From Paenibacillus hunanensis (GTDB lineage: Bacteria > Bacillota > Bacilli > Paenibacillales > Paenibacillaceae): DNA of 64,000 nt. Below, piece after piece: positions 41,527 through 50,145 of the stretch (its first letter is position 1; each line of letters opens with the position of its first letter). Under the pieces are notes generated by a model. That model was not told the origin of the DNA, ran no database searches, and saw only the letters and a list, made by a program, of their open reading frames with translations. The DNA lies in NCBI RefSeq assembly GCF_014645615.1, contig NZ_BMMB01000007.1:124001-188000 (forward strand), in the 5' to 3' direction. A program made the translations under genes and the position numbers.

Positions 41527-42417
41527 ATGAAGCAATATGAAGCGGAACTGGTACTGGATGCAAAAGCAAAGCTAGGCGAAGGGCCAAGCTGGGATGAACG
41601 AACACAGGAGCTGCTGTGGGTCGATATCGAAGGATTTAAGCTTCATCGCTACAACCCGGCAACTGGCGAGGATCAGGCGATTGAGGTAGGCGAGCATATC
41701 GGTGCGGTTGTACCGTATACCGAGGACGAAGCTATCGCGGCGTTGTTCAGTGGATTCTATCGTATTCATCTGCAAACCGGTGAGAAGATCGCCATTCATG
41801 ATCCAGAGGAAGGTCGCCCTGGCAACCGCTTCAATGACGGTAAATGTGATCCATACGGTCGTTTTATCGCAGGTACGATGAGCTTGAGCGATGAGAAAAA
41901 GGCGGGTGCGCTGTATAGCATGGATACATCCGGTAACGTACGCCTGCTGCTAAGCGAGGTATCCACCTCCAATGGGCTTGCATGGAGTGCAGATCGACGC
42001 CTCTTTTATTATATCGATACGCCAACACTGACGATCCGCGCGTTCGACTATGATATCGAAGATGGCTCGATTGGCAATGCACGCGTGATTACCGAGGTCG
42101 ACGATGCAGATGGCTTCCCTGATGGTATGACGATCGACGAAGAAGGCATGCTGTGGGTTGCTCGCTGGGGTGGACGCCGTGTATCTCGCATCGATCCAGC
42201 GACAGGCGAAGTCATTGCCGAAGTGCAGGTTGCTGCTGATAATGTAACATCCTGTGTATTTGGCGGTGCTGATCTGGACGAGCTGTACATAACGACTGCA
42301 CGCGGTGAACGTGAGCCGGACGATGGTACGCTTGATGGCGGTCTGTTCCGTGTTCGTCTAGGGGTTAAAGGCACCCGCACAGTGGCGTATAATCTCGGTC
42401 AACCTGTTAACTGGTAA
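41527..42417 (+). CDS. SMP-30/gluconolactonase family lactonase
   Basis: 296 residues, a six-bladed beta-propeller. LGEGPSWDERTQELLWVDIEG contains the metal-binding Glu; GNRFNDGKCDPYGRFIAGTM and STSNGLAWSADRRLFYYIDT contain the Asn ligands; DGFPDGMTIDEEGMLWVARW holds the catalytic Asp. The family hydrolyses sugar lactones. AGGAGG lies about eight bases before ATG 41527. The substrate is probably an aldonolactone formed in the sugar pathways around it. Confidence 0.88.
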   Translation: MKQYEAELVLDAKAKLGEGPSWDERTQELLWVDIEGFKLHRYNPATGEDQAIEVGEHIGAVVPYTEDEAIAALFSGFYRIHLQTGEKIAIHDPEEGRPGNRFNDGKCDPYGRFIAGTMSLSDEKKAGALYSMDTSGNVRLLLSEVSTSNGLAWSADRRLFYYIDTPTLTIRAFDYDIEDGSIGNARVITEVDDADGFPDGMTIDEEGMLWVARWGGRRVSRIDPATGEVIAEVQVAADNVTSCVFGGADLDELYITTARGEREPDDGTLDGGLFRVRLGVKGTRTVAYNLGQPVNW

Positions 42418-42462
42418 GGTAGGGAGCCTTATTTATCAATCCCAATAAACGATTCAAACTTG

Positions 42463-42493
42463 GACCGTAGTCCTGCTAAGCAGGATTATGGTC
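42463..42493 (+). terminator. Hairpin after the lactonase gene
   Basis: GACCGTAGTCCTGC pairs with GCAGGATTATGGTC around TAA. Only TATCTTAATTT follows, so it is a moderate terminator. Confidence 0.65.
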
Positions 42494-42604
42494 TATCTTA
42501 ATTTGCAACAGATCGCAACGTTATTTATAGTGGAAAATAAGAAACGATAAAGTTATATCGATCGATACATAAGATCAATTCAATGCTAAGGAGGTACGCA
42601 TCCT

Positions 42605-43027
42605 ATGACGACAATGATTCTGGAACAATCCGAACACCCACTCACTCCCGCAGATCTGGACGAGCTGGAGAAACTGTACAACTGGAAATTCCCGGAGTCG
42701 TTCCGTCAGTTGTACTTGCAATATAATGGGGGCTACTTGCCTGATGAATGGATGGAGCGTAATGAAATCATCTTTGGTGGCTTTGATTCTATCCGTTACG
42801 GCGAATTGACAGCTGAGCAGATCTATAAAAATTTAATTGAATCCTTTCCGCAATTAATCGACTTATTCCCATTTGCTTACGATCAGGGCGGTCATAGCTT
42901 TTTGCTTTCGCTACGTGCAAAGGATTATGGGATGATCTATGTTTTCCTGATGGATGGTGAGGAATTGGTTGACGTGAGTGATACATTTGACGAATTTTTG
43001 GAATTACTGATTGTACATGAGCAGTGA
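42605..43027 (+). CDS. SMI1/KNR4-family protein
   Basis: 140 residues that are one SUKH domain: LDELEKLYNWKFPESFRQLYLQYNGGYLP is the classic start, followed by FPFAYDQGGHSFLLSL and VDVSDTFDEFLELL. Such single-domain proteins can be toxin immunity factors, but no toxin is adjacent. AAGGAGGTAC precedes the ATG. It is isolated between terminators and its own gap, thus probably monocistronic. It is not close in sequence to the other SMI1 protein in the window. Confidence 0.82.
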   Translation: MTTMILEQSEHPLTPADLDELEKLYNWKFPESFRQLYLQYNGGYLPDEWMERNEIIFGGFDSIRYGELTAEQIYKNLIESFPQLIDLFPFAYDQGGHSFLLSLRAKDYGMIYVFLMDGEELVDVSDTFDEFLELLIVHEQ

Positions 43028-43237
43028 AGGCATAAGTAGCCAATATGTTTTATACTATATATCATGCTCGACTATAATTCGGGGCAAACAGCTTGGGTTA
43101 ATAGGATAGTACTGTCTTAACAATCTAGTTATTGAAGGATGACTCCTATTCGATCAAGTACAGATAAAGATAAGAGCAGAGCCGATGATCGATCCATTTT
43201 CACTATGATCGGCTCGTGAGGAAAGGACGTAGAAACA

Positions 43238-44422
43238 ATGACGGGCAAACGAATCGATCAATTTATCCGCAATGAGCGTGAGGCAGAGCTGGCAGCCTGG
43301 GCAGATCGGCTGGCCGTACGCTTTGCAGAGCGAGCAGCCAAGCATGATGCGGAAGGAACATTTCCATTTGAAAATTTTGCGGACTTGAAGGAAGCGGGCT
43401 ATGCAAAGCTGACGGTCAGCCGTGATTATGGTGGGGATGGACTGTCGCTGTATGAATGGCTGCTGGTGCAGGAGCGTATCGCTCGTGGCGATGGCTCGAC
43501 TGCGCTCAGTGCAGGCTGGCATGGTGGGATGATGCTGCATTTTCGCGAGGCAGACGGTTGGCCGGAGCCGACCTTTTCGGAATTTTGTCAGGATGTTGTA
43601 GCACATGGCAATATGATTAACAAATTTGCCAGTGAACGCGGTACAGGTAGTCCGACACGTGGCGGTCGTCCCGAAACAACAGCCGTACGCACCGAAGGTG
43701 GCTGGCTATTAAATGGACGTAAAACGTACAGTACACTCAGTCCGATGCTGACCGATTTTATTGTGAGTGCAGGGTTAGATGGACAACCGGAAATCGGTGA
43801 TTTTCTAATTCGTTCCCGAGAAGGGATTGAGGTAGAGGAGACGTGGAATACGCTCGGTATGCGGGCAACTGGTAGCCACGATGTTGTGCTTCACGATGTA
43901 TTTGTACCGGATCGTCAGGTACTGAACATCTACAAACCGGGCGCACCGAAAACAGGACGCGACGACGGTGACGGCTGGCTGCTCCATATTCCTGCTTGTT
44001 ATCTAGGTATCGCCTATGCCGCACGTGACTTTGCGCTTCAATATGCTGCCAACTACACGCCAAATAGCTTGAATGAGCCGATCGCCACTTTACCGCATAT
44101 CCGTCAATGGATCGGTCAGATCGAGAGCGAGCTGCGTCTTGCTCGCACATTGCTATATGATGTGGCAGATCGCTGGGATCGTCAGCCAGAGGAGCGCAAG
44201 CATATGCGCCCGGACTTCGGTCTGGTCAAATATAATGCCGTTCATCTAGCCAATCAGGTAGTGGACAAATCGATGAAGATCGTAGGCGGTGCCGCCTTAT
44301 CGAAAAATCTACCACTTGAGCGCCTGTATCGTGACGTGCGTGCAGGTTTGCACAATCCACCCATGGAGGATGCAGTTATTCAAACGATGGCACGTACCGC
44401 ATTAGAAGAGCTGGATGCGTAA
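43238..44422 (+). CDS. Acyl-CoA dehydrogenase family flavoprotein
   Basis: 394 residues with the three-domain acyl-CoA dehydrogenase fold. Early on, YAKLTVSRDYGGDGLSLYEW and GWHGGMMLHF; the middle beta domain begins near GNMINKFASERGTG; LLNGRKTYSTLSP and TLGMRATGSHDVVLHDVFVP are family features, and the C-terminal region has KIVGGAALSKNLPLERLYRDVRAG. A catalytic Glu is not obvious at the usual sites and no thiolase or CoA ligase genes are near. It could be a flavin monooxygenase of the DszC type or a dehydrogenase of an unusual acyl-CoA. GAGGAAAGGA lies upstream of the ATG. Confidence 0.82.
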   Translation: MTGKRIDQFIRNEREAELAAWADRLAVRFAERAAKHDAEGTFPFENFADLKEAGYAKLTVSRDYGGDGLSLYEWLLVQERIARGDGSTALSAGWHGGMMLHFREADGWPEPTFSEFCQDVVAHGNMINKFASERGTGSPTRGGRPETTAVRTEGGWLLNGRKTYSTLSPMLTDFIVSAGLDGQPEIGDFLIRSREGIEVEETWNTLGMRATGSHDVVLHDVFVPDRQVLNIYKPGAPKTGRDDGDGWLLHIPACYLGIAYAARDFALQYAANYTPNSLNEPIATLPHIRQWIGQIESELRLARTLLYDVADRWDRQPEERKHMRPDFGLVKYNAVHLANQVVDKSMKIVGGAALSKNLPLERLYRDVRAGLHNPPMEDAVIQTMARTALEELDA

Positions 44423-44567
44423 AGAGAAGCTAATTCTTCATTCGGACTTCGGCAGCCTGCCTCATATGTAAGATTGCAAGGGTGAGATGCAATACTTTGC
44501 AAATAGGGTAATATCGCTGCATAGCGGCATAACCGATTATTTTAGGATAGAGCGGAGGCGAATTCCT

Positions 44568-45053
44568 TTGTCAGAGCATCTGAATGGCTGGCAGCAATGG
44601 AACACAGACGAACGTTTGCAAGCTCTGCTTCGTATTGATTCTGCTCTGGATACAGAAGACCTGGAGCTACTACTGAATACCGCTCAAACGGATCAAAGTG
44701 AAGATATTTTACGTATTGAATGCTGGAAGGTGCTGGGCTTATACAGTGAATCCTCTCAGCACGAATCTGTTCGCAAGGCTATTCATGAGCATTGGGCACA
44801 GGAAAGCGATGAGGAATATGTACAGATCGCTATGCTGGAGGCATTAACTGCACTTGGTGTGCAATCCGAGGATATTCGTATGGCAGCATCTATCCTACAG
44901 AGCGATGAATACATTTTGGTTCGTGCGGCAGCTTTTTCGTTATTACGCTCAGAGCATCAGTTATCTGAGGTGCGAGAGGTGTTGGAGCAGCTGCGAGATG
45001 ATCCCGATTTTGGTGAATTAGCTGTGAAGCTACTCGAAGAAGTGGAATCGTAG
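44568..45053 (+). CDS. HEAT-like repeat protein
   Basis: 161 acidic residues in repeated helix pairs, for example DILRIECWKVLGLYSES, EYVQIAMLEALTALG and EYILVRAAAFSLLRSE, a HEAT/armadillo-like pattern. It is probably a protein-binding scaffold; function unknown. TTG 44568 is chosen: GGAGG lies nine bases upstream, while the longer frame from 44487 has no site. It may be co-transcribed with the flavoprotein 145 bases upstream. Confidence 0.72.
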   Translation: MSEHLNGWQQWNTDERLQALLRIDSALDTEDLELLLNTAQTDQSEDILRIECWKVLGLYSESSQHESVRKAIHEHWAQESDEEYVQIAMLEALTALGVQSEDIRMAASILQSDEYILVRAAAFSLLRSEHQLSEVREVLEQLRDDPDFGELAVKLLEEVES

Positions 45054-45207
45054 TCTGCTCGATTGCGATTTTAATGGCTTTAGTCTATCTGTATGTAGTC
45101 AATAGACGAGCATTATAAAAGCTATATGCTAGAGCAAATACACACTGAACATCAGCTAGAAGCAGGATTCAGTATAAACTCCAGAACAAATGTAGAACAA
45201 ATTTTAA

Positions 45208-45256
45208 AACAAACAAAACCGCCTCTTCTGATGCAGAAGGAGCGGTTTTGTTTGTT
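45208..45256. terminator. Bidirectional terminator
   Basis: CAAACAAAACCGC pairs with GCGGTTTTGTTTG around an inner CTTCTG/CAGAAG stem. It serves the HEAT gene on the plus strand and the YjfB gene on the minus strand. Confidence 0.85.
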
Positions 45257-45347
45257 GCTAATGGAAGCCATCACATGCTATATGTACGATATCAACGCTA
45301 TCATGCTGCGCTTGCATCACACACATAGCTGGGATTGGGATTCGCCA

Positions 45348-45524
45348 TTACGCGCGAATGTCCAATGTGCTTCCCAGGTTTGGATGAGGAGCTTGCTTCA
45401 GCATTTCTGCTAATTGCTGACCTTGTTGCTCAGCCATATCCTTGGATAGAGCAAGTACTTTAATACTAGCGGCCTGTGACACTGAACTTTGACTCATTGC
45501 AGTGGACAAAGAAGCGATATCCAT
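45348..45524 (-). CDS. YjfB-family putative motility protein, 58 aa
   Basis: A 58-residue protein starting MDIASLSTAMSQ and continuing with VSQAASIKVLALSKDM, AEQQGQQLAEML and a C-terminal PHPNLGSTLDIRA. The pattern of N-terminal Ala/Ser helix, KDM, and a final LD-I-R matches the YjfB (putative motility protein) family, whose members are sigma-D-associated in Bacillus. AAAGGAGGA precedes the ATG. No flagellar genes are near. The minus-strand promoter region upstream (45525-45760) is AT-rich; no clear sigma-D site was identified. Confidence 0.8.
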   Translation of the reverse strand: MDIASLSTAMSQSSVSQAASIKVLALSKDMAEQQGQQLAEMLKQAPHPNLGSTLDIRA

Positions 45525-45762
45525 GAATACATTCCTCCTTTCCTGCCATGAAACAGGGCATATTTCTATTATCGGTGTAAATGCTAATTCAGGTAACCTT
45601 TACTTCTCTATCTTACACTGAGATTGTAAAAAATAGTAAATATAATCTGCTTCATAACATATTTTTTTGAATTTTAAGCTAATTTTTAGGTTCATATCAG
45701 CTTCATTTCAGCTTGTGCGTTTAAGATACAGACATACCCCTTTTGATATAAATATTGCCTAC

Positions 45763-45796
45763 ACCCTGCCTCGATCCCAGGCAGGGTCCTTTTTTG
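45763..45796 (+). terminator. Orphan intrinsic terminator
   Basis: ACCCTGCCT pairs with AGGCAGGGT around a seven-base loop, followed by CCTTTTTTG. No plus-strand gene lies between the terminator at 45256 and this one, so it may end a short non-coding transcript. Confidence 0.75.
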
Positions 45797-46062
45797 TTTG
45801 GAGGAGCAATTGTTATATTTCTTCTGTCATGTATCGTTTACTTGCCTACAATACCGATTCAGAATAATCGGATCGGCACACGAAATTTTACAATTCCATT
45901 AAATTTAATCCAAAATTTAACATAAAAAGATTTAAGTTTTACATTCATTCGCTTAAAATGGTACTAGATTCCAGTTGTGCACAATCGACAGCAGAAGCTT
46001 AGCTCGTGCTCGCTTGCTGTAGATCGTGCGAAGCAAGAATCAATAAACCTAGAGGAAGCGAG

Positions 46063-46509
46063 TTGATTGGATTGAAACGAATGAAAAAGCTAGGCATGAT
46101 GTTAATGATGCTGGTGGTGCTATTGACGACACCAGCGCTGCTACAAGGTGAAAATAATGGATCTCAGGCTTATGCAGCAGCTGCGTATGACTATACCCTG
46201 ACCTTCCCATCCAGTCGCTATCCTGAAACTGCCTCTCATATTCGAGATGCGATTGCAGATGGTCACTCTGCCGTATGTACGATCGATCGCTCTGGTGCAG
46301 ATGAGCGCCGCGAGGAATCGCTAAAAGGCGTACCAACGAAAAGCGGCTATGATCGTGATGAATGGCCGATGGCAATGTGTCTTGAAGGCGGCCAAGGTGC
46401 AGACATCCGTTACATAACACCATCGGATAACCGTGGCGCTGGTTCCTGGGTCGGTAATCAGCTCACCAAATATCCAGATGGTACACGAGTGAAATTTATC
46501 GTGAATTAA
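46063..46509 (+). CDS. nucB: Secreted NucA/NucB-type deoxyribonuclease
   Basis: 148 residues. The N-terminus has a basic start, a hydrophobic core (about residues 10-28) and an AYA cleavage region near 36-38, so the protein is exported. The mature part has the family motifs [11 protein letters not shown] (96-106), [11 protein letters not shown] and [13 protein letters not shown] (122-134), which contain the metal-binding and catalytic acidic and Asn residues. NucB of Bacillus is a sporulation-linked, biofilm-dispersing DNase. GAGGAAG lies before TTG 46063; the ATG at 46081 is an alternative. A strong terminator follows. Confidence 0.88.
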   Translation: MIGLKRMKKLGMMLMMLVVLLTTPALLQGENNGSQAYAAAAYDYTLTFPSSRYPETASHIRDAIADGHSAVCTIDRSGADERREESLKGVPTKSGYDRDEWPMAMCLEGGQGADIRYITPSDNRGAGSWVGNQLTKYPDGTRVKFIVN

Positions 46510-46581
46510 TTCGTTCATACTTGCACATATGGATGAATAGATGAAATAGAATGCGTTGAGTCTATGAAATCCAAGCCTAGT

Positions 46582-46619
46582 AAACACCCGATCTGAGTAC
46601 TAAAGATCGGGTGTTTTTC
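46582..46619 (+). terminator. Intrinsic terminator of nucB
   Basis: AAACACCCGATCT pairs with AGATCGGGTGTTT, followed by more T. Confidence 0.9.
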
Positions 46620-46691
46620 TAATTTACAGTACTACTAGCTTGTTGCAACAGCTGCTGATTGAGCGCAATATTTAACTTAAAAATGTAAAAG

Positions 46692-46815
46692 CTCAAGAAC
46701 TCAAGAACTCAAGAACTCAAGAACTCAAGAACTCAAGAACTCAAGAACTCAAGAACTCAAGAACTCAAGAACTCAAGAACTCAAGAACTCAAGAACTCAA
46801 GAACTCAAGAACTCA
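46692..46815. repeat. Perfect octamer tandem array, 15.5 copies of CTCAAGAA
   Basis: Fifteen exact copies of CTCAAGAA and a final CTCA, with no variation. It lies between the nucB terminator and the 3' end of the VOC gene, outside any coding frame. Such arrays are prone to copy-number change by slippage. Confidence 0.97.
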
Positions 46816-46844
46816 CACCGTTAACCCTGAAGTTATCAACTTTT

Positions 46845-47384
46845 TTAAAACGCGTGACGAGTCACCGTAAATTGAAAAACAACACCAAACGGATCACGAA
46901 CTGTCGCATAACCAGTGCTAAACGAATTAGGAGCAAATGGAATAATAATCGTACAACGCGGATCAGCCACCAGCCGATTATACAGTGTCTCCATATCCTC
47001 ATGCTGACGAGATTGCAGACAGAGTGAAAAGGAATTGCCAGCCTGCCAGGTCTGCTCCATATCTACAGCTTCCTCCGCAATCATCAGCTTACCGCTTCCC
47101 AGCTCCAGCACGGAATGCGTAATGTAATGCTCCTGCCCAGCCTGTACATGAAAGCTATCGTCCATCGCAGCCAGCTGCGCATACGTTACCTTCAACAGCA
47201 CCTTTGCTCCCAGCTGTTCATAAAAGGCAATCGCTTCAGCAGCCTTTCCATTCAAGGACAGAAACGGAATAACCTCGGTCTGTACAGCAGCTCCCGATTG
47301 TTGCTCCGTAGCCTGCTGATTCGTAGCTTCCTTGCGCGTAGATGCTGTAGCTTCTGTAGCGGATGTCATTTGGTTTTTGTTCAT
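46845..47384 (-). CDS. VOC-family protein (PhnB-like)
   Basis: 179 residues. After a Thr/Gln/Ala-rich N-terminal tail of about 35 residues comes a glyoxalase-like VOC domain: VIPFLSLNGKAAEAIAFYEQLGAKVLLK, LGSGKLMIAEE and GYATVRDPFGVVFQFTV. The DPFG-x3-Q pattern is typical of PhnB-like proteins, which often lack known catalytic activity. The ATG at 47384 is chosen with AGGAGGCG at the right distance. It is divergent from a WYL-domain regulator with a palindrome between them, so it is probably regulated by it. Confidence 0.85.
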   Translation of the reverse strand: MNKNQMTSATEATASTRKEATNQQATEQQSGAAVQTEVIPFLSLNGKAAEAIAFYEQLGAKVLLKVTYAQLAAMDDSFHVQAGQEHYITHSVLELGSGKLMIAEEAVDMEQTWQAGNSFSLCLQSRQHEDMETLYNRLVADPRCTIIIPFAPNSFSTGYATVRDPFGVVFQFTVTRHAF

Positions 47385-47429
47385 TATCATCGCCTCCTGT
47401 AATGTGATACAGTAATAGCATAAAAGAAT

Positions 47430-47452
47430 AAGGTGCCAGAATATGGCACCTT
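47430..47452. promoter_or_regulatory. Operator of the WYL regulator
   Basis: AAGGTGCC-N7-GGCACCTT, eight-base perfect arms, centred in the 101-base gap between the divergent VOC and WYL genes. Probably bound by the dimeric WYL regulator. Confidence 0.7.
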
Positions 47453-47485
47453 TAAAAGAGTAAACGGTATAGAAAAGAGGCGACT

Positions 47486-48427
47486 ATGAAAAAAGCAGAA
47501 CGTTTACAGCAGATGCAGCGCTATGTATACCGTCAGCGTCGCTTTACACTGGCTGAGCTTATGGAGCAATTTCACATTTCACGGCGTACCGCTATTCGCG
47601 ATGTAGAGGCATTGGAGGAGATTGGTGTACCGTTATATGCCGAACATGGACGGTACGGAGGGTATCGCCTACTCGATACGGCAACATTGCCACCGATCTC
47701 ATTTACCGCACGCGAGGTGCTGGCGCTATATTTTTCAATGCAGGCACTTGAAAGCTTTTCCGGTGCGGCATTCGGCGTATCATTTGAGTCCATCAATGCC
47801 AAGTTTTTAGACATCGCCTCTCCACAACAGCAAAAGCAGATCGAGCAATTCCGCGATCGTGTTGCCTTCTATCATCATATGGAGGCAGAGCCGGGACAAT
47901 GTCTGGAAGAGCTATTGCTTGCCGCAGCCGATCAACGCATCGTGCAGATTAGCTATCCCTCCAGCAGCTATGTGAGCGAAAGACGCATTCAGCCTTTTGC
48001 TGTATATGTGATGGAAGGCTACTGGTATTGCCGTAGCTACGATATGGATAAACAGCAATACCGCGTATTTCGCTGCGATCGAATTCAATCGATCAGACGA
48101 GTAGAGGAGCAGACTGAACTAGCATTTACCGATATCGATCTACATTCCGCTCCAAACCTACGTCAACCAACGCCCGAAGCTATCCATTTCCATTGCGAAT
48201 TACCAGACCTAACCGACGAACGCCGCCTGTATGCCCGTTTATTACCTTCCATGAAGCTAGTACTTACAGGCAAAGTCTGGCAGTTAGAAGGAAGCTACGA
48301 GCCAGAGGAGATCGATTTCATGCTCAGTTACCTGACCGGATTAGGCACCACATTATCACAGATAGAACCCGTAGAGCTAAAAGATCGATTACGAGCGTAT
48401 TATCGTAGTTTAATGGAGAAACTATAA
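47486..48427 (+). CDS. WYL-domain transcriptional regulator (YafY type)
   Basis: 313 residues. The N-terminal winged helix has RFTLAELMEQFHISRRTAIRDVEALEEIGVPLYAEHGRYGGYRL (residues 18-61), the DeoR/HTH-11 pattern. The central WYL domain (about 140-215) contains GYWYCRSYDMDKQQYRVFRCDRI, with Trp-Tyr-Cys in place of W-Y-L and the conserved basic pair that binds a ligand. The C-terminal domain is typical WCX. GAGGCG precedes the ATG. It most likely controls the divergent VOC gene and itself. Confidence 0.9.
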   Translation: MKKAERLQQMQRYVYRQRRFTLAELMEQFHISRRTAIRDVEALEEIGVPLYAEHGRYGGYRLLDTATLPPISFTAREVLALYFSMQALESFSGAAFGVSFESINAKFLDIASPQQQKQIEQFRDRVAFYHHMEAEPGQCLEELLLAAADQRIVQISYPSSSYVSERRIQPFAVYVMEGYWYCRSYDMDKQQYRVFRCDRIQSIRRVEEQTELAFTDIDLHSAPNLRQPTPEAIHFHCELPDLTDERRLYARLLPSMKLVLTGKVWQLEGSYEPEEIDFMLSYLTGLGTTLSQIEPVELKDRLRAYYRSLMEKL

Positions 48428-48509
48428 GCCCGAAGTTCTTACGTAATTTCTCGCACGATAGATGATTTTGCAGTTATACAGATATAGCGATTATTTATAG
48501 CGATCATTA

Positions 48510-48547
48510 CCTGTCTATCGCGTATTGGCCTGTCTATCGGGTATCGG
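48510..48547. repeat. Two tandem 19-bp repeats
   Basis: CCTGTCTATCGCGTATTGG is followed directly by CCTGTCTATCGGGTATCGG, differing at two positions. It lies in the gap 48428-48764 between the WYL and MFS genes, which holds no other gene that I support. Confidence 0.7.
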
Positions 48548-48686
48548 TGCGTAGATACAGCGTTGCTCTACTTGGCGCAATGCTCGTATGCAGTGACATA
48601 GCTATAGGTAGTTCAGTAGTTGCTAAGCTTATAGTTGACAAACAACTACATATAACAAACCAAGCCAATAGAACACTCACAACAAA

Positions 48687-48746
48687 AATAAGATCAGCCA
48701 TAACTATCCGAGTGAACAGGAAGGATGTATAGCTAATCTTATTTAT
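48687..48746 (-). terminator. Terminator of the MFS gene (minus strand)
   Basis: Read on the minus strand, AATAAGATTAGCTATAC pairs imperfectly with the GTTATGGCTGATCTTATT arm, followed by TTTTGTTG. Confidence 0.65.
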
Positions 48747-48764
48747 TAATGAGTGTAGGAATGA

Positions 48765-50003
48765 TTAGTGCGATTCAGCCGCACCCGAACTAGCCTCTGA
48801 TGAACCACGATCAGAACGCCCCGGCGTTTGTGGTTTAACACGCAACGACAGCAAAAAGCATAATGTCAAAATAATCGCAGCCATCATATACGGATAATTC
48901 ACATCCAGATCAAACAGTGCGCCCGCCACAACTGGCCCTGCAATATTTCCAAGACTCGTATACGCTGAGTTTAGTCCAGCTACATAGCCTTGCTCATGTC
49001 CGGCCTGCTGTGAAAGCTGCGTACCGATTGCTGGACGCAAAATGTCCATCGCCAGAAATACCGCAAATGTAACAGCAAAGATCAGGAAGTACGTATGCAC
49101 AAGCAGGGTCAACACGATAAAAATAGCCGAAGCGATCAGACAGACAATAATTAGCTTCTGCCCGCCAAAGCGATTCATCATCCAGCCAAAGATCGTTGCC
49201 TGCACAACCGCGCCAGCAATCGAGCCAAACGTAATAATGATCGCAATATCCTGCGCCGTAAAGCCGAATTTGTGGTCAACGAACAGAGAGAATACCGTTT
49301 CATAATTCGCCAGACCAAAGGAAGCTACGAACACGATGATCAGACTAAGGAAATACGGCTTACGATACGATTGCAATAGCTGACGTACCAGACTATCGCC
49401 TTTACCCTGGCTCGTCGTCAGCTCTGCACGACGCTCCGGTGATAACGATTCTGGCAACATCAATAACGTTGCTATCGCAGCCACGAGTCCGGCAATGGCT
49501 GCCGCATAGAAAGGCACGCGAATGCCATACTCTGCCAGCAAGCCGCCAATTCCTGGCCCGATAATAAAGCCTGTTGTGATTGCTGCATTGATAAAGCCCA
49601 TCGCCGAGCCACGTTCCTCATTAGATGTAATATCGGCAGCATACGCCATAACCGATGGCATAATCAGCGCCGCACCCAGACCACCAATCGCGCGCGAGAC
49701 GAATAGCAGCGCTGGCGCATGAGCGATGGCAAACAGCCACTCCGAGATCGCAAAGATGACCATCCCTGTAATGATCAACTTTTTACGCCCGATTCGGTCA
49801 GATAAGCGACCACTATACGGGGAGAAGATCAGCTGACTGATCGAAAAGGCTGCAACCATCAATCCAAGCACACTACCGCCGATATGCAGCTCATTCATAT
49901 ACGTAGGCATGATCGGAATAACAAGTCCAATCCCGGTAAATACGAGAAAGATATTAAACATTAGCAGCAACAGCGCTGCTCGATTACGCATTAAAAGTGA
50001 CAT
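48765..50003 (-). CDS. MFS multidrug or tetracycline-type efflux transporter
   Basis: 412 residues with about twelve membrane segments. Motif A is GRLSDRIGRKKL (about residues 55-66), and motif C-like GFINAAITTGFIIGPGIGGLL lies in helix 5, typical of drug/H+ antiporters (TetA and Bmr group). The C-terminal 20 residues are polar. The ATG at 50003 has GGAGGAAATC directly upstream; the longer frame start at 50033 lacks a site. An operator for the TetR protein encoded upstream lies 78-99 bases before the start, so it is repressed by that protein. Substrate not known. Confidence 0.9.
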   Translation of the reverse strand: MSLLMRNRAALLLLMFNIFLVFTGIGLVIPIMPTYMNELHIGGSVLGLMVAAFSISQLIFSPYSGRLSDRIGRKKLIITGMVIFAISEWLFAIAHAPALLFVSRAIGGLGAALIMPSVMAYAADITSNEERGSAMGFINAAITTGFIIGPGIGGLLAEYGIRVPFYAAAIAGLVAAIATLLMLPESLSPERRAELTTSQGKGDSLVRQLLQSYRKPYFLSLIIVFVASFGLANYETVFSLFVDHKFGFTAQDIAIIITFGSIAGAVVQATIFGWMMNRFGGQKLIIVCLIASAIFIVLTLLVHTYFLIFAVTFAVFLAMDILRPAIGTQLSQQAGHEQGYVAGLNSAYTSLGNIAGPVVAGALFDLDVNYPYMMAAIILTLCFLLSLRVKPQTPGRSDRGSSEASSGAAESH

Positions 50004-50080
50004 GATTTCCTCCGTAAAATAACTGCGTGCCATGGGGACACGAGCCGAATCACATGAAACAATTGAATTGAAAGCAATAC

Positions 50081-50102
50081 ATACTGAACATTCGGTCAGT
50101 AA
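50081..50102. promoter_or_regulatory. TetR operator at the MFS promoter
   Basis: ATACTGAAC-ATTC-GGTCAGTAA, a near copy of the operator before the tetR gene at 50773, in the gap between the tetR stop and the MFS start. Confidence 0.8.
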
Positions 50103-50145
50103 AAAGAGTTAAAAATACCGGATGAGCAACAGAGCGATAGACGTG

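Noticed and set aside
45126-45413. Plus-strand frame across the terminator at 45208
   Set aside because: It reads through a strong bidirectional terminator and is antisense to the YjfB gene.
46692-46815. CRISPR array
   Set aside because: The repeat is a continuous octamer without spacers and no cas gene is present.
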